A stretch of DNA of 51,885 bases from Corallococcus sp. AS-1-6 (GTDB lineage: Bacteria > Myxococcota > Myxococcia > Myxococcales > Myxococcaceae), in contig NZ_JAIQDE010000007.1 of assembly GCF_020037015.1 (NCBI RefSeq), positions 1 to 51,885 of the forward strand, written 5' to 3'. Position numbers and translations under genes: made by a program. Position 1 is the first letter of the stretch, and each line of letters opens with the position of its first letter. This document shows positions 43,043 through 51,028 of this stretch, piece by piece. The notes below the pieces were generated by a model. The model was given only the letters and a program-made list of their open reading frames with translations. It made no database searches and was not told the origin of the DNA.

Positions 43043-43342
43043 TCACGGTCCACCAGAGATAACAGCCTCGGCCGCCGCCGCATCAACCCCTTCCACCCTC
43101 AATCGCTTACGGCGCGACGTGTCACCCGCCACGAGTGTCACCTGGCGACGCGGCACGCCCAGCGTTTTGGCGATGAATTCCACCAGGGCCGCATTCGCTT
43201 CACCATCCACGGGCGGCGCGGCGAGCTGGATTTTAAGCTGGCCGTCATGCTCGCCCACCACCTTGGTGCGGGACGCGCGCGGCTGGACGAGCACCGTCAG
43301 CTCCACCCCGGCGGGTATGGCCTTGATCCAGGGGGCGGTCAT
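43043..43342 (-). CDS. DUF167/YggU family protein
   Basis: The 99-residue protein starts [20 protein letters not shown] and has the family motif [28 protein letters not shown] (shown here only in part: [16 protein letters not shown]). Members are small conserved proteins of unknown function, often near YggT/ProC or cell-division genes. It lies 10 bases after divIVA and just before the peptidase gene, in one operon. Confidence 0.88.
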   Translation of the reverse strand: MTAPWIKAIPAGVELTVLVQPRASRTKVVGEHDGQLKIQLAAPPVDGEANAALVEFIAKTLGVPRRQVTLVAGDTSRRKRLRVEGVDAAAAEAVISGGP

Positions 43343-43352
43343 GCGCGTGACG

Positions 43353-43880
43353 CTAGTCGTTGGAGGTGGCCTTCTTCTGCGACAGGAACGCGACGTTGTC
43401 CTCCACGCGCGCGTAGTCGCGGTCCGCGAAGGTGGGCGCGGCGAACGTCTCCAGCAGCTTGCGGTGGGCCTCCACCACGGAGCGCACCTGCGACTCGAAC
43501 TGGGTGCGCTGGCGCTTGAGCTCGTTGATGTCCTCCACCACCTGCACCAGCCGTTGGTGGGCGCCGTGGACGATCTTCTCCGCCTGGTGCTCCGCGTCCG
43601 CGATGATGATCTCCGCTTCCTTCTTCGCGGCGTCCTTCAGGTCCTCGCTGATGCGCTGGGCGGTGACCATCGTCTCCTGGAGGGTGCGCTCGCGCTCCTG
43701 ATGCTGCTCGAGCCGCGCCTGCGTGCGCTTCAGCTCCTCCTTGAGCGCGATGTTCTCCTTCACCACCTCCTCGAACTCGCCGGCGATCAGCTCCAGGTAC
43801 GCGCCCACTTCGGGACGCGCGAAGCCGCGCATCACCGTCTCGAAGCGCTTCTGCCGGATGTCGAGGGGGGTGATCTTCAT
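43353..43880 (-). CDS. divIVA: DivIVA-domain protein
   Basis: The 175-residue protein begins [19 protein letters not shown], the DivIVA lipid-binding N-terminus, followed by a long coiled coil (about 30-140). DivIVA/GpsB/Wag31 proteins sit at curved membrane and poles and organise cell division or polar growth. A TAGACT -10-like element lies seven bases before the ATG on the minus strand. It heads the operon with yggU and the membrane peptidase. The symbol denotes the family. Confidence 0.85.
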   Translation of the reverse strand: MKITPLDIRQKRFETVMRGFARPEVGAYLELIAGEFEEVVKENIALKEELKRTQARLEQHQERERTLQETMVTAQRISEDLKDAAKKEAEIIIADAEHQAEKIVHGAHQRLVQVVEDINELKRQRTQFESQVRSVVEAHRKLLETFAAPTFADRDYARVEDNVAFLSQKKATSND

Positions 43881-43968
43881 GCGCCCCAGTCTAACCCATA
43901 CACGCGCGCACTCCAGGAATCGGCCCGGGCGGGGCGTCAGGCCCGGAGGGCAGACAGGCAGGCGTGTT

Positions 43969-44538
43969 TCAGGGCGCGGCGGCCGGGGCGGCCTCCCACT
44001 GCGACGCCACCGAGCGCGCGGCGTTCTGCACCGCGTAGCCCACGCGGCTGTCCGCGGCCACGTCCTGCACCACCCGGCGTGCGGTCTGCGTGCGCTGGTA
44101 GAGCAGCCCGCTCAGCGCTTGAATCTTCAGGGCGTCCGGCAGGCGCGGGTGGCGCACGACGTTGCCCAGGATCTCCTCCGCGCGGCGGTGCTGGAAGAGG
44201 GCCACCGCGCGCAGCGCGGCCTGCTGGATGCGCGGGTTCGGGTCCCAGATGAACGCGGCCAGCGGGTCCAGGGCGCGCGGGTCGCCCAGGAGCGCCAGGT
44301 CCTCGATGGCGAGCGCGCGGATCTCCTCCGGCGCGGGCTCCGCCGCCCACAGCAGACCCCTCAGGAGGGAGACGTCGGCGGCGCCGGCATCCACCGGGGG
44401 CCGCGCGGGGGCGGCGCGCTCCGCGGGGGCCTTGTCGGCCTTCGGGGCGGCCTTGGGCGCCACGGCCGGGGAGGCCGACGGGGCCTGGGCGTGCGCGGCG
44501 GCGGTCAGGAGCAGGGCGGCGGCGAGGAGCGGTCGCAT
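43969..44538 (-). CDS. Secreted HEAT-repeat protein
   Basis: The 189-residue protein has a signal peptide (MRPLLAAALLLTAAAHAQA), a proline/alanine/lysine linker and two or three HEAT-like helical repeats (AIEDLALLGDPRALDPLAAF, then PRIQQAALRAVALFQHRRA). It should be a periplasmic or surface scaffold. The start ATG at 44,538 gives the signal peptide; the frame is open further upstream without a ribosome binding site. TAGAAC lies seven bases before the ATG on the minus strand, so it may be leaderless. Confidence 0.7.
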   Translation of the reverse strand: MRPLLAAALLLTAAAHAQAPSASPAVAPKAAPKADKAPAERAAPARPPVDAGAADVSLLRGLLWAAEPAPEEIRALAIEDLALLGDPRALDPLAAFIWDPNPRIQQAALRAVALFQHRRAEEILGNVVRHPRLPDALKIQALSGLLYQRTQTARRVVQDVAADSRVGYAVQNAARSVASQWEAAPAAAP

Positions 44539-44684
44539 GGGGCTCGTTCTACCCGAAACCCGGGAAGCCCGGCAGCGCACCGGGGCCACCCCCCGGGTCG
44601 TGCGCGACATTTTCTTGACGGGATCCGCCGCTGTGGGAGTTTGCCGGTGCTACAGGCGTGTTGCGAACGGAGGTCGAAGTCACC

Positions 44685-45200
44685 ATGGGTGCGGCGGTCG
44701 CGAGCTGGCAGACACTGGAGAACGTCACGGTGGAGTGCACCCACTGCGGCGTGATGATGACACTCCAGCCCGGAACCCGGGTGAAGTACTACCGGTGCGG
44801 TTCGTGCCACCGCTGGGTGTCCAGCACCTACAGCGAGGTGTTCCGCGCGGACGCGAAGATGCGCACGCACCCGGTGAAGGACACCTCGGACGCGGACGCG
44901 CGCTTCGTGGAGGTGAAGGACCGGCTGGACAAGTGGCTCTCCGCCGTCCAGGAGCAGTGCCCGTACCAGACGCTGGGCGTGTCGCCGCTGGATTCGCCGG
45001 ACGTGATTCGCGCGCGCTTCCACGCGCTGGCCCTGGAGCGGCACCCGGACCGGGGCGGCTCCGCGGAGCAGATGCGCGAGGTCAACGACGCGTACGAGCG
45101 CATCCTCAAGCACCGTCAGCGCAAGCGGCTGGAGGCCATGGCGTCCGGCACGTCCTCGCGCGCCACGCCCGCGTCCGTCCTGCCCGCGCGCAACAGGTAG
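44685..45200 (+). CDS. Zinc-ribbon J-domain co-chaperone
   Basis: The 171-residue protein has an N-terminal zinc ribbon (Cys18, Cys21, Cys38 and Cys41: ECTHC and YYRCGSC) and a J domain at about 93-150 (YQTLGVSPLDSPDVIRARFH, with the HPD motif at 120-122). The J domain stimulates DnaK ATPase. There is no glycine-rich region or DnaJ-type zinc repeats. ATG 44,685 is 11 bases after GGAGG. Its last 85 bases overlap the 3' end of the convergent spoIIM-like gene. Confidence 0.8.
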   Translation: MGAAVASWQTLENVTVECTHCGVMMTLQPGTRVKYYRCGSCHRWVSSTYSEVFRADAKMRTHPVKDTSDADARFVEVKDRLDKWLSAVQEQCPYQTLGVSPLDSPDVIRARFHALALERHPDRGGSAEQMREVNDAYERILKHRQRKRLEAMASGTSSRATPASVLPARNR

Positions 45201-46126
45201 AGCCAGAAGAGGGCTCCCAGCGACAGGCCCAGCCCCACCTTGGCCCAGGTGGGGAACAGGTGGCCCGGGGAGATGAAGCCCTCCACGAAGCCGATGCCGG
45301 CCAGGAAGGGCGCGCAGCCCACCACCAGCTTCACGGCTTCACGCCCGCGCGCCTGGAGCGCCTGCGCGCGCGGCAGTTCGCCGGGGTCGATGAGCGCCTG
45401 GCCCACCATCAGCCCCGCGCCGCCCGCGATGACGATGATGGACAGCTCCACGGGCCCGTGCGCGGCGATGAAGTCCAGGAAGCCCGCGGCCATGCCCTCG
45501 CGGAAGCACAGCGCCCCCACCGCGCCAATGAGCACACCGTTGTTCACGAGCGTGAAGATGGGCCCCACGCCCAGCAGGATGCCGGACGCGAACGCGAACA
45601 GCGTCACGGTGAGGTTGTTGGTCGCGATGCCGGAGGCCACGGCGTTGGGCGGCGCCACGGACAGCAGGTCATCCGTCCACATGCGCCCCTGCGCCACGTA
45701 ACGCCGCACGCCCTCCGGCACCAGCAGCTCCGCGCCGCGCGGCTCCAGCGTCACCACCAGCGCGCCCAATAGCAGCCCCAGCACCAGCAGGCCCGCGCTC
45801 ACGCCCACGAAGCGCGCCTCGCGGCGCAGGGTGGCGGGGAAGTCCCGGCGGAAGAAGTCGCGCGTGGAGGCCCAGCGCTCGCGCGGCGGCTGGTAGATGG
45901 CGCCATACGCCCGCGCGCACAGTTGGTTGAGGAAGCGGTGCGCGTCCGTGCCCGGATAGAACGTCTGCGCCCGCGCCAGGTCCGCGGCCGCGCGCCGGTA
46001 CAGCGTGTCCAGCGTGCGCAGCTCCGCCAGGCTCAAGCGGCCCGCGCGCTGGCGCGTCAGCAGCGCCTGGAGCGCGTCCCAGTCCGGCCGGCGCCGCGTG
46101 ACGAACGTGGGCAGGGGCGCGGCCAT
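45116..46126 (-). CDS. SpoIIM family membrane protein
   Basis: The 336-residue protein has a soluble N-terminal helical part (about 1-100), then about five membrane spans (VSAGLLVLGLLLGALVVTLE, FAFASGILLGVGPIFTLVNN and others). It belongs to the SpoIIM/DUF95 family, named for a Bacillus forespore-engulfment protein but widespread outside sporulation. It starts one base after the RDD gene stop. The pair usually travels with MoxR, DUF58 and DUF4129 genes, none of which are nearby here. Confidence 0.85.
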   Translation of the reverse strand: MAAPLPTFVTRRRPDWDALQALLTRQRAGRLSLAELRTLDTLYRRAAADLARAQTFYPGTDAHRFLNQLCARAYGAIYQPPRERWASTRDFFRRDFPATLRREARFVGVSAGLLVLGLLLGALVVTLEPRGAELLVPEGVRRYVAQGRMWTDDLLSVAPPNAVASGIATNNLTVTLFAFASGILLGVGPIFTLVNNGVLIGAVGALCFREGMAAGFLDFIAAHGPVELSIIVIAGGAGLMVGQALIDPGELPRAQALQARGREAVKLVVGCAPFLAGIGFVEGFISPGHLFPTWAKVGLGLSLGALFWLYLLRAGRTDAGVAREDVPDAMASSRLR

Positions 46127-46127
46127 G

Positions 46128-46892
46128 TCAGTGGACCGCCTTCGCGCGCGTGCGCAGGAAGGCCTCCGTGGCCTCCGGCGACTGGAGCACCCGCGCGCGC
46201 TCCTCGTCCGTCAGGGACGCGCCCACGCGGTCCACCAGCCGCGCGCCCAGCCGCCGCCGCACCTCCGGCTCCAGGCCGGGCGCGCGCGACAGGAACGCCA
46301 GCACCAGCTCCACGTCCTCCGCGTCCAGGGGGCGGTGCGCGCCCGCGTCTGGCGCGTCCACCGCGGGCGCCTGCGTGTACTTGTCCAGGTCGATGGCCTC
46401 CTCGCGCACCAGCACGGTGCCGGCGAGCATGTCTCCCAACCGGCGGTGGCGTGAGTCCAGCAGCATGGTGATGCAGCCGGTGGCGTAGAGCACTGGCAGG
46501 AAGTCCACGGCACGGCAGAGGTTCCTCACCGCGCTTTCGAAGAAGCCCACCGGCGAGCCATCCTCTCGCACCACGCGGATGCGCAGCACCCGCTTGCCGG
46601 GTGTCTGTCCATGGAAGAAGACCTCCGCCAGCGTCCAGTACAGCCATTGCGTGGCGAAGAGGCCCACCGCGAGCAGTGTCTGCGTGAGCCCCGACAGCGC
46701 CTGGAAGGCCCCCAGCACGTCGGACACCAGCAGGGTGATGACGAAGTAGAGCGCCACCCAGAAGAAGAACAGCAGGCTCGCGTCCACCAGCCACGCGAGA
46801 CAGCGGTAGCCGATGCCGGCCACGGGCAGGGACAGGGCCACCCGCTCGGGCGTGGCGACGTCGACATGGGGTGCGGGGGCGGAGGGAGTCAT
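46128..46892 (-). CDS. RDD family membrane protein
   Basis: The 254-residue protein has an N-terminal RDD domain with two or three spans (YRCLAWLVDASLLFFFWVAL and onward), the motif GQTPGKRVLRIRVV and RRLGDMLAGTVLVR, then a charged helical C-terminal part. RDD proteins are membrane proteins, some linked to ion transport. The first reasonable ATG is at 46,892 (MTPSAPAPHVDV). Readings starting further upstream lack a site. The operon with the SpoIIM gene is a common pairing. Confidence 0.85.
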   Translation of the reverse strand: MTPSAPAPHVDVATPERVALSLPVAGIGYRCLAWLVDASLLFFFWVALYFVITLLVSDVLGAFQALSGLTQTLLAVGLFATQWLYWTLAEVFFHGQTPGKRVLRIRVVREDGSPVGFFESAVRNLCRAVDFLPVLYATGCITMLLDSRHRRLGDMLAGTVLVREEAIDLDKYTQAPAVDAPDAGAHRPLDAEDVELVLAFLSRAPGLEPEVRRRLGARLVDRVGASLTDEERARVLQSPEATEAFLRTRAKAVH

Positions 46893-47376
46893 GCGCGCGG
46901 GACGCACAGCATACGCCCTTGCCATCCAGGACGCGCCATCTCCATGCATGCCGGGGCCTCGCCCGGGCATGGGACGAAACACCGATGAAAACATCCGAAT
47001 CTGGACGCGGGACGTATGTCCCTGGGCTGACAGCGATCACGACCTGACGGACGAGGCCCTGGATTTCCATGCGTTCCGTGCGCAATTGACAGTCCTGCTC
47101 GGGTCCGTTCGCAAGAGGCCTTGGATGATGTTAGGGTCTCGGTTGGCTGGATTTGCTTGAAACGAAAAAGGAGGTTCGGCCCGGACGGGCCAGTTCGGCA
47201 GTCGCAGACGCAGTCCGCAGGGCAGCAGTCACAGGACCCCCGGATGGAGTTGAAGCGCGGTTCTCGCACGCTCAGCACAGGCGGAAGTTCCGCCGCGGTT
47301 CCACCGACTCCGGGGCAGGTTGAAGTCGACAGGTAGCATTGAAAGCAATTCGCCACGACGGCTGGGGGGCCATCGC
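46893..47376. promoter_or_regulatory. Divergent intergenic region of 484 bases
   Basis: It separates the minus-strand RDD-SpoIIM unit from the plus-strand regulator. Apart from a TAGCAT (47,334-47,339) that could be a -10 for the regulator, a TTGACA (47,086-47,091) without a good -10, a small GGCCCG/CGGGCC dyad (47,178-47,191) and the palindrome at 47,280-47,294, I see nothing. Reading frames in it lack the strong GC third-position bias of neighbouring genes. Confidence 0.5.
47280..47294 (+). promoter_or_regulatory. 15-base palindrome, possible operator
   Basis: GGCGGAA-G-TTCCGCC is a perfect inverted repeat with one central base. It lies 40 bases before the TAGCAT -10-like element and 82 bases before the regulator's ATG, a position suited to an activator or autoregulator. 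Confidence 0.4.
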
Positions 47377-48063
47377 ATGGCAGCGAATCAATCGGCAGTT
47401 CGAATTTCGATTCTCGAAGGACCGTGGGCGGCCTGGCAGGGCCTTTCCGACGGGCTTCGGGGTGAGGGTCATTCCACTTCGGTGACGCGCGACGTGCGCG
47501 GCTTCCTGGACGGGCTCGGGACGGATCCACCGCAGGTGGCCATCCTGGACGTGGAGAGCGACGGCGAGGCCGCCATCGGGTGCTCCGTGACGGAGGGGCT
47601 CAACCTGCTGCGCGAGGCCCGCAAGCGCCGGCTGGAAGTGCGCATGCTGCTGCTGTCCGCGGTGAGCACGCCGGAGGTCATCTCCCAGTGCTTCGACGAA
47701 GGGGCCTCCGGGTATCTCTTCCGCGCGGGGCTGGGCGTGAACGCGGTGTCCTCCGCGGTCCAATCGCTGGTGCGGGGGGAGCGCCTCTTCCCGGTGCAGC
47801 TCCTGCGCAACGACTTCGAGCACCCGCCGGTGACGTCACCCACGGCGAGCGTCCTGTTGCTGCTCACGCAGCGCGAGCGCGAGGTGCTCCAGTACGTGGC
47901 GGGCGGGGCGGACAACCTGAAGATCGCCGCGCACCTGCAAATCGCGGAGCGCACGGTGAAGTCACACGTCACGCAGCTCTACCGCAAGCTGGGCGCGGAG
48001 AACCGCACCCAGCTCGCCCTGCGCGCCTGCCACCTGGGCGTCAGGCCTCCGCCGGACCTCTAG
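47377..48063 (+). CDS. LuxR/NarL-type response regulator with atypical receiver
   Basis: The 228-residue protein has an N-terminal receiver-like domain (about 7-130) and a LuxR-type HTH (about 160-225: LTQREREVLQYVAGGADNLK and IAERTVKSHVTQLYRKLGAE). The phosphoacceptor-like Asp58 is kept (VAILDVES), but the N-terminal acidic pair is missing (ISILEGPW) and the conserved lysine is Arg (GYLFRAG). It may be phosphorylation-independent. ATG 47,377 has GGGGGG upstream. It is a transcription factor whose targets are unknown. Confidence 0.87.
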   Translation: MAANQSAVRISILEGPWAAWQGLSDGLRGEGHSTSVTRDVRGFLDGLGTDPPQVAILDVESDGEAAIGCSVTEGLNLLREARKRRLEVRMLLLSAVSTPEVISQCFDEGASGYLFRAGLGVNAVSSAVQSLVRGERLFPVQLLRNDFEHPPVTSPTASVLLLLTQREREVLQYVAGGADNLKIAAHLQIAERTVKSHVTQLYRKLGAENRTQLALRACHLGVRPPPDL

Positions 48064-48076
48064 CGGGGCCGGCCCA

Positions 48077-48100
48077 CCCTCCCCGTTGAAGCGGGGAGGG
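48077..48100 (+). terminator. Hairpin between converging genes
   Basis: CCCTCCCCG (48,077-48,085) pairs perfectly with CGGGGAGGG (48,092-48,100) around TTGAAG. It lies between the stops of the regulator (plus) and the MbtH gene (minus). There is no T-run on either side. Confidence 0.45.
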
Positions 48101-48124
48101 CGTGGTGGGAAGCGCACGCGGCCT

Positions 48125-48352
48125 TCAGTTCTTGTTGCGGGCCGCGTCCTCTTCCATCTTCTTGCGGAGGCTCAGGGGACGCATGTCCGTCCAGACCTCC
48201 TTGATGTACTCCAGGCACTCGGCCTTCAGGCCCTGCTTGCCGGCGTCCTTCCAGCCCAGCGCGTTCTCACGGTCCGCGGGCCAGATGGAGTACTGCTCTT
48301 CGTGGTTCACGACGACCTTGTAAACGGTCGTGTCTTCGCGCTCGTCGCTCAT
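48125..48352 (-). CDS. MbtH-like protein, orphan
   Basis: The 75-residue protein matches the MbtH consensus: [20 protein letters not shown], then [27 protein letters not shown] with the paired Trp residues. MbtH proteins bind and activate adenylation domains of non-ribosomal peptide synthetases. No synthetase gene is in the window, so this copy probably serves enzymes elsewhere. The start ATG at 48,352 has AGGAG ten bases upstream. Much longer readings in this frame are artefacts. Confidence 0.93.
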   Translation of the reverse strand: MSDEREDTTVYKVVVNHEEQYSIWPADRENALGWKDAGKQGLKAECLEYIKEVWTDMRPLSLRKKMEEDAARNKN

Positions 48353-48504
48353 GGGGTGTGACTCCTGGAAGCTGGGGACCCCCCTTTCGTCGCACACCCA
48401 GGGAAAAGCGGTCAAGGTAGGCGGTTGCGACAAATCCCGGTCCTTCCCGGGAGGGGGGATCCGCGCCCGGCCGCCCGCCGGGACCGCCCCCGGAAGCCGC
48501 CTCC

Positions 48505-48534
48505 GTGACACGAGCGGCACGGGGCGCGGATACT
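48505..48534 (+). promoter_or_regulatory. Putative promoter of the DUF4105 gene
   Basis: GTGACA (48,505-48,510) and GATACT (48,529-48,534) are 18 bases apart. The ATG at 48,542 is seven bases after the -10, again with no ribosome binding site. Confidence 0.45.
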
Positions 48535-48541
48535 CGGCCGC

Positions 48542-49549
48542 ATGCGCATCTGGAAGAACGCCGTGTCGGGGCTCGTGCTCCTCCTGGGGGGCGCCTGGGC
48601 CTCGCTGGCCCTGGCCCTGACGGGGACGGGGCCGGAGGGGCCGCACGGGGCCCGGAGCCTCGTGGCGGGGGCCCTGGTGGCCCTGGCGGTGGCGGCCTGG
48701 CGGTGGCGTTCGCGGCGCTGGGGCGTGGCGGTGATGCTCCTGGGCTGCCTGTCCGTGTACGGGTGGGTGCGGACGTTCCAGCCCTCCAACACGCGGGACT
48801 GGGCGCCGGACCTGTCGCGGGCGCCATGGGCGGAGGTGGCCGGGACGCAGGTGACGCTCCACGACGTGCGCGACTTCCGCTACCGCAGCACCACGGACTG
48901 GGACCCCGCCTGGTACACGGCCACCTACGACACGGACGCACTCACGGACGCGTCGTTCATCGTGGAGCCGTTCTCCGGCTTCTATGGCGCCGCGCACACG
49001 ATGGTGAGCTTCGGCTTCCAGGACGGCCGCCACGTGGTGTTCTCCGTGGAGGTGCGGCGCGAGCAGGGGGAGACCTTCTCCGCGCTGGGGGGGCTGTTCC
49101 GCCGCTTCGAGCTCACCTACGTCGTGGGCGACGAGCGGGACCTGGTGCAACTGCGCTCCAACTTCCGCCATGACGACGTGTATGTGTATCCGGTGAACGC
49201 GTCGAAGGAGCGCATCACCGCGTTCTTCATGGACATGGTGCGGCGGATGAACGGGCTGCACACGCAGCCGGAGTTCTACGACACGCTCACCAGCAACTGC
49301 ACCACCAACCTGGTGCACCACTTCGAGAAGGTGGCCACGAAGGACGTGCCGTACGACCACCGCACGCTGATGCCGGCGTTCTCGGACGCGCTCGCGTACG
49401 AGCTGGGCATCATCGACACGGACGTGCCGCTGGAGCAGGTCCGCCAGCGCTACCACATCAACGCGCGAGCGCTGGCCGCGCAGGGGCGGGACGACTTCTC
49501 CGCCCGCATCCGCGCGCCGCTGGAGACCGCCGCCGCGCCGGTGCCCTGA
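48542..49549 (+). CDS. DUF4105 (Lnb-type periplasmic domain) membrane protein
   Basis: The 335-residue protein has two or three N-terminal membrane spans (about 8-28, 36-52 and 60-80) and a periplasmic DUF4105 domain with the conserved cysteine in [13 protein letters not shown] (Cys253). The domain is a papain-like fold. In Bacteroides Lnb it transfers acyl groups in lipoprotein maturation, while in others its role is unknown. The domain core is complete. Confidence 0.85.
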   Translation: MRIWKNAVSGLVLLLGGAWASLALALTGTGPEGPHGARSLVAGALVALAVAAWRWRSRRWGVAVMLLGCLSVYGWVRTFQPSNTRDWAPDLSRAPWAEVAGTQVTLHDVRDFRYRSTTDWDPAWYTATYDTDALTDASFIVEPFSGFYGAAHTMVSFGFQDGRHVVFSVEVRREQGETFSALGGLFRRFELTYVVGDERDLVQLRSNFRHDDVYVYPVNASKERITAFFMDMVRRMNGLHTQPEFYDTLTSNCTTNLVHHFEKVATKDVPYDHRTLMPAFSDALAYELGIIDTDVPLEQVRQRYHINARALAAQGRDDFSARIRAPLETAAAPVP

Positions 49550-49568
49550 GCCCTGGCGCCGTCTGGCT

Positions 49569-50330
49569 TCAGGTGCCCGTCGCGGCCCGGGGCTGCTCGG
49601 GCATGGGGCCGCGCTTCAGGTGCTTGTCGTAGTGGGCCTCCAGCGCGGTGAAGTAGCCGCGCTCGTCCCACATCTCCTGGAGGAGCCGGTCCGTGAGGGA
49701 CCGCACCTCCGCGCTCTCGTCCTTCGGGTCGGGCACGCGGGCGCCGCCGCGCTTCGGATCCAGGAAGGCGCGGGTGGCCTCGGCCATCAGCACCCGGCTG
49801 CCGCGGAAGAGCCGGCGCAGGGCCTGGTTGATGGGGCGGGCGTCCATCTCCGAGCAGGCGGCGACGATGGCGGCCTGCACCCTGCGGGGCGCGTCCCCCT
49901 GGAGCGAGGCCGCGTCCAGGTCGCCTCGCTCCAGCGCGTGGTGCAGCAGGTAGCCGTGGTGCAGGCACACGCTCGTCAGGTCCACGCAGTCCTTCACCCA
50001 GAGGACGAAGAAGACCTTGCGGAACACCTTTCGCACGGGGAAGAGGGCCACGGCCTTGAGGTAGGACACCAGCCGTCCGCCCAGGCCGCGCGCTTCGTAT
50101 GAGCCGGCGAGCACCGCCACGGCCTTGTCCGGGGCTTTGAGGCCCTTGTCCTTGAGCTGGTCGCGCACGGACTGCTCGCGCACCTGGCGCAGGGCGTAGT
50201 CGTCCAGGAAGGGCACGGGGATGAGCGGGGTGAGCCCGGCCGCCACGGCGTGGAAGGCCACGCGGGCGAGCGAGGGCGGCACGGCGTTCGGCGGACGGGC
50301 GTGGGTGGAATCATCCATGGCGTGGTTCAT
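49569..50330 (-). CDS. Conserved protein of unknown function
   Basis: The 253-residue protein starts near [15 protein letters not shown] hydrophobic [19 protein letters not shown] segment may be peripheral or monotopic, and a later stretch ([20 protein letters not shown]) could be membrane-associated. No catalytic motif is recognised. Starts at 50,330 and 50,318 are both possible. It is convergent with the DUF4105 gene and divergent from the YdeI-like gene 46 bases away, so the two promoters share a short region. Confidence 0.65.
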   Translation of the reverse strand: MNHAMDDSTHARPPNAVPPSLARVAFHAVAAGLTPLIPVPFLDDYALRQVREQSVRDQLKDKGLKAPDKAVAVLAGSYEARGLGGRLVSYLKAVALFPVRKVFRKVFFVLWVKDCVDLTSVCLHHGYLLHHALERGDLDAASLQGDAPRRVQAAIVAACSEMDARPINQALRRLFRGSRVLMAEATRAFLDPKRGGARVPDPKDESAEVRSLTDRLLQEMWDERGYFTALEAHYDKHLKRGPMPEQPRAATGT

Positions 50331-50376
50331 AACCGCTTCCGCCCGGGCCGCCTTCCGCCGGTAGAGTGGGATTGTC

Positions 50377-51009
50377 ATGAACCCGGCGCGAGCCAGGGGG
50401 CAGGGAAAGGTGTTGGACCGCATGAAGGCGAAGGCGAAGCAGGAGCTCCCCGTCGTGCCCTTCGCGTCGGAGAAGGCGTGGGAGAAGTGGCTGGAGAAGA
50501 ACCACGTCGACTCGCCGGGGGTCTGGGTGAAGCTCGCCAAGTTGGAGTCCGGCATCCCGTCCGTGACGTACGCGCAGGCGCTGGAGGTGGCGCTCTGCTA
50601 CGGCTGGATCGACGGGCAGAAGGGCGCGCTCGACTCGGAGTACTGGCTCCAGCGCTTCACGCCGCGCAAGCCGCGCAGCAAGTGGTCGAAGATCAACTGC
50701 GGCAAGGTGGAGACCCTGGTCGCCGCCGGACGCATGAAGCCCGCGGGCCTGCGCGAGGTGGAGGCCGCGCGCGCGGATGGCCGCTGGGAGGCGGCGTACG
50801 CGGGGCAGAAGACCATGGAGGTGCCGGAGGACCTGACGCTCGCGCTGGAGAAGAACCCGAAGGCGAAGGCGGCCTTCGCCACGCTCAAGGGCGCCAACCG
50901 TTTCGCCATCCTCTTCCGGCTCCACGACGCGAAGAAGCCGGAGACGCGCGCGCGGCGGCTGGAGAAGTTCATCGCGATGCTGGAGGCCGGGGAGCTGATC
51001 CACGGCTGA
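50377..51009 (+). CDS. YdeI/OmpD-associated family protein
   Basis: The 210-residue protein has the family pattern: WEKWLEKNHVDSPGVWVKLA, then YAQALEVALCYGWIDGQKG, and RFTPRKPRSKWSKINCGKVE. A C-terminal helical half with FATLKGANRFAILFRLHDAK completes it. Members are small cytoplasmic proteins of unclear function, some linked to stress. A start at 50,422 would skip 15 poorly conserved residues and is possible. Confidence 0.87.
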   Translation: MNPARARGQGKVLDRMKAKAKQELPVVPFASEKAWEKWLEKNHVDSPGVWVKLAKLESGIPSVTYAQALEVALCYGWIDGQKGALDSEYWLQRFTPRKPRSKWSKINCGKVETLVAAGRMKPAGLREVEAARADGRWEAAYAGQKTMEVPEDLTLALEKNPKAKAAFATLKGANRFAILFRLHDAKKPETRARRLEKFIAMLEAGELIHG

Positions 51010-51028
51010 TGCCGGTCGCGATGACTGG

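Noticed and set aside
41694-44252. Plus-strand 852-codon frame across the peptidase-divIVA operon
   Set aside because: It covers three well-supported minus-strand genes and has no coherent domain.
44615-44643. TTGACG upstream of the J-domain gene as a promoter
   Set aside because: No acceptable -10 at 16-18 bases.
47086-47118. TTGACA promoter for the LuxR-type regulator
   Set aside because: The sequence 16-18 bases downstream (TCGCAA) is not a -10, and the gene is about 290 bases away.
46813-47160. Possible 115-residue plus-strand gene before the regulator
   Set aside because: It overlaps the start of the RDD gene, lacks a ribosome binding site and loses third-position GC bias. Possible but not supported.
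47101-47160. TTGGCTGGATTTGCTT as a second sigma-54 promoter
   Set aside because: The GG-GC spacing is eight instead of ten bases.
47121-47336. Possible 71-residue gene in the divergent region
   Set aside because: Poor codon bias, no ribosome binding site, and it overlaps the palindrome and -10 candidates.
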